Source: Gillisella vitis (GTDB taxonomy: Bacteria > Pseudomonadota > Alphaproteobacteria > Rhizobiales > Rhizobiaceae). Taken from it: a stretch of 64,000 bases of DNA. The notes under the pieces were generated by a model. That model was not told the origin of the DNA and made no database searches. It saw only the letters and a list, made by a program, of their open reading frames with translations. Below, in pieces: positions 63,906 through 64,000 of the stretch. The position numbers were made by a program, and so were the translations under genes. Position 1 is the stretch's first letter, and every line of letters begins with the position of its first letter. The DNA is taken from contig NZ_JACHLU010000007.1 in NCBI RefSeq assembly GCF_014204625.1, positions 143,019-207,018 on the forward strand, in the 5' to 3' direction.

Positions 63906-64000
63906 TTAAGCAACGATCGAAGCCACGATGCCAGCACCAACGGTACGGCCGCCTTCGCGGATAGCGAAGCGCAGCTTTTCTTCCATGGCGATTGGGTTGA
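63906..64000 (-). CDS. tuf: Elongation factor Tu (3' end only)
   Basis: The last 31 codons run in from the right edge: [30 protein letters not shown] then TAA. This is the invariant C terminus of EF-Tu. With tuf ahead of rpsJ the usual str-S10 order continues beyond the window. Confidence 0.95.

Noticed and set aside
1..64000. tRNA genes, CRISPR arrays, insertion sequences or prophage
   Set aside because: No cloverleaf with anticodon arm, no regularly spaced repeats, and no transposase or phage structural frames were recognised on either strand.

Overview
The window reads as chromosomal DNA of an alphaproteobacterium of the family Rhizobiaceae (Agrobacterium / Allorhizobium / Rhizobium type). 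The grounds are the secY-adk-rpsM order without rpmJ, an isolated rpsD, the purC-purS-purQ order, a malic enzyme fused to a phosphotransacetylase-like domain, DUF1127 and DUF2865 proteins, and intergenic palindromes resembling rhizobial RIME elements. The genus cannot be fixed from sequence reading alone. No tRNA, rRNA, CRISPR array, prophage or intact insertion sequence was seen.

Layout. 0-6.4 kb: end of an inositol-monophosphatase gene, ttcA, a three-gene glycolipid cassette (GT39, GT2, YdjC-type deacetylase) that looks like the lipid A hexosamine systems Flm/NaxD and Lgm, then glsA and rpsD. 6.8-19.6 kb: mostly stand-alone housekeeping genes: terC-like, pepT, a methyltransferase, an esterase, a HerA-like ATPase, a CNNM/CorC-type protein, murI-trmJ, icd, a GST gene remnant, a GGEEF diguanylate cyclase and an RBBP9-like hydrolase. 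19.8-21.7 kb: purC-purS-purQ. 21.8-29.9 kb: envelope genes: a small lipoprotein, a PagL-like outer-membrane protein, a DUF1127/MocR divergent pair, a complete Mla-type phospholipid transporter (mlaE-mlaF-mlaD-lipoprotein) and an LpxH-like phosphatase. 30-35.5 kb: maeB, a luxR-luxI quorum-sensing pair and a DUF2865 protein. 35.7-48.7 kb: a 1138-residue AsmA/YhdP-like protein, bcp, a DUF455 protein, an M23 peptidase, a photolyase, the cysK-alaX-sseA::GNAT run, and DUF2809 and DUF817 membrane proteins. 48.7-64 kb: the alpha, spc and S10 ribosomal-protein clusters, all on the minus strand, from rplQ back to rpsJ and the 3' end of tuf.

How the genes work together. Lipid and envelope biology recurs: a candidate lipid A glycosylation cassette, a candidate lipid A 3-O-deacylase with its ribosome binding site inside a hairpin, an Mla phospholipid transporter, a YhdP/AsmA-like lipid-transfer protein, an LpxH-like hydrolase and an M23 peptidoglycan peptidase. 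The ribosomal block is compact but is interrupted by three spacers with hairpins (rpsQ-rplN, rplR-rpsE, rplO-secY). These may divide one long cluster into separately tuned units.

Starts were moved from the longest reading frame to an internal codon where a Shine-Dalgarno sequence or family convention supported it; each case is stated in the entry. Functions rest on motifs and remembered family features. No database search was run.
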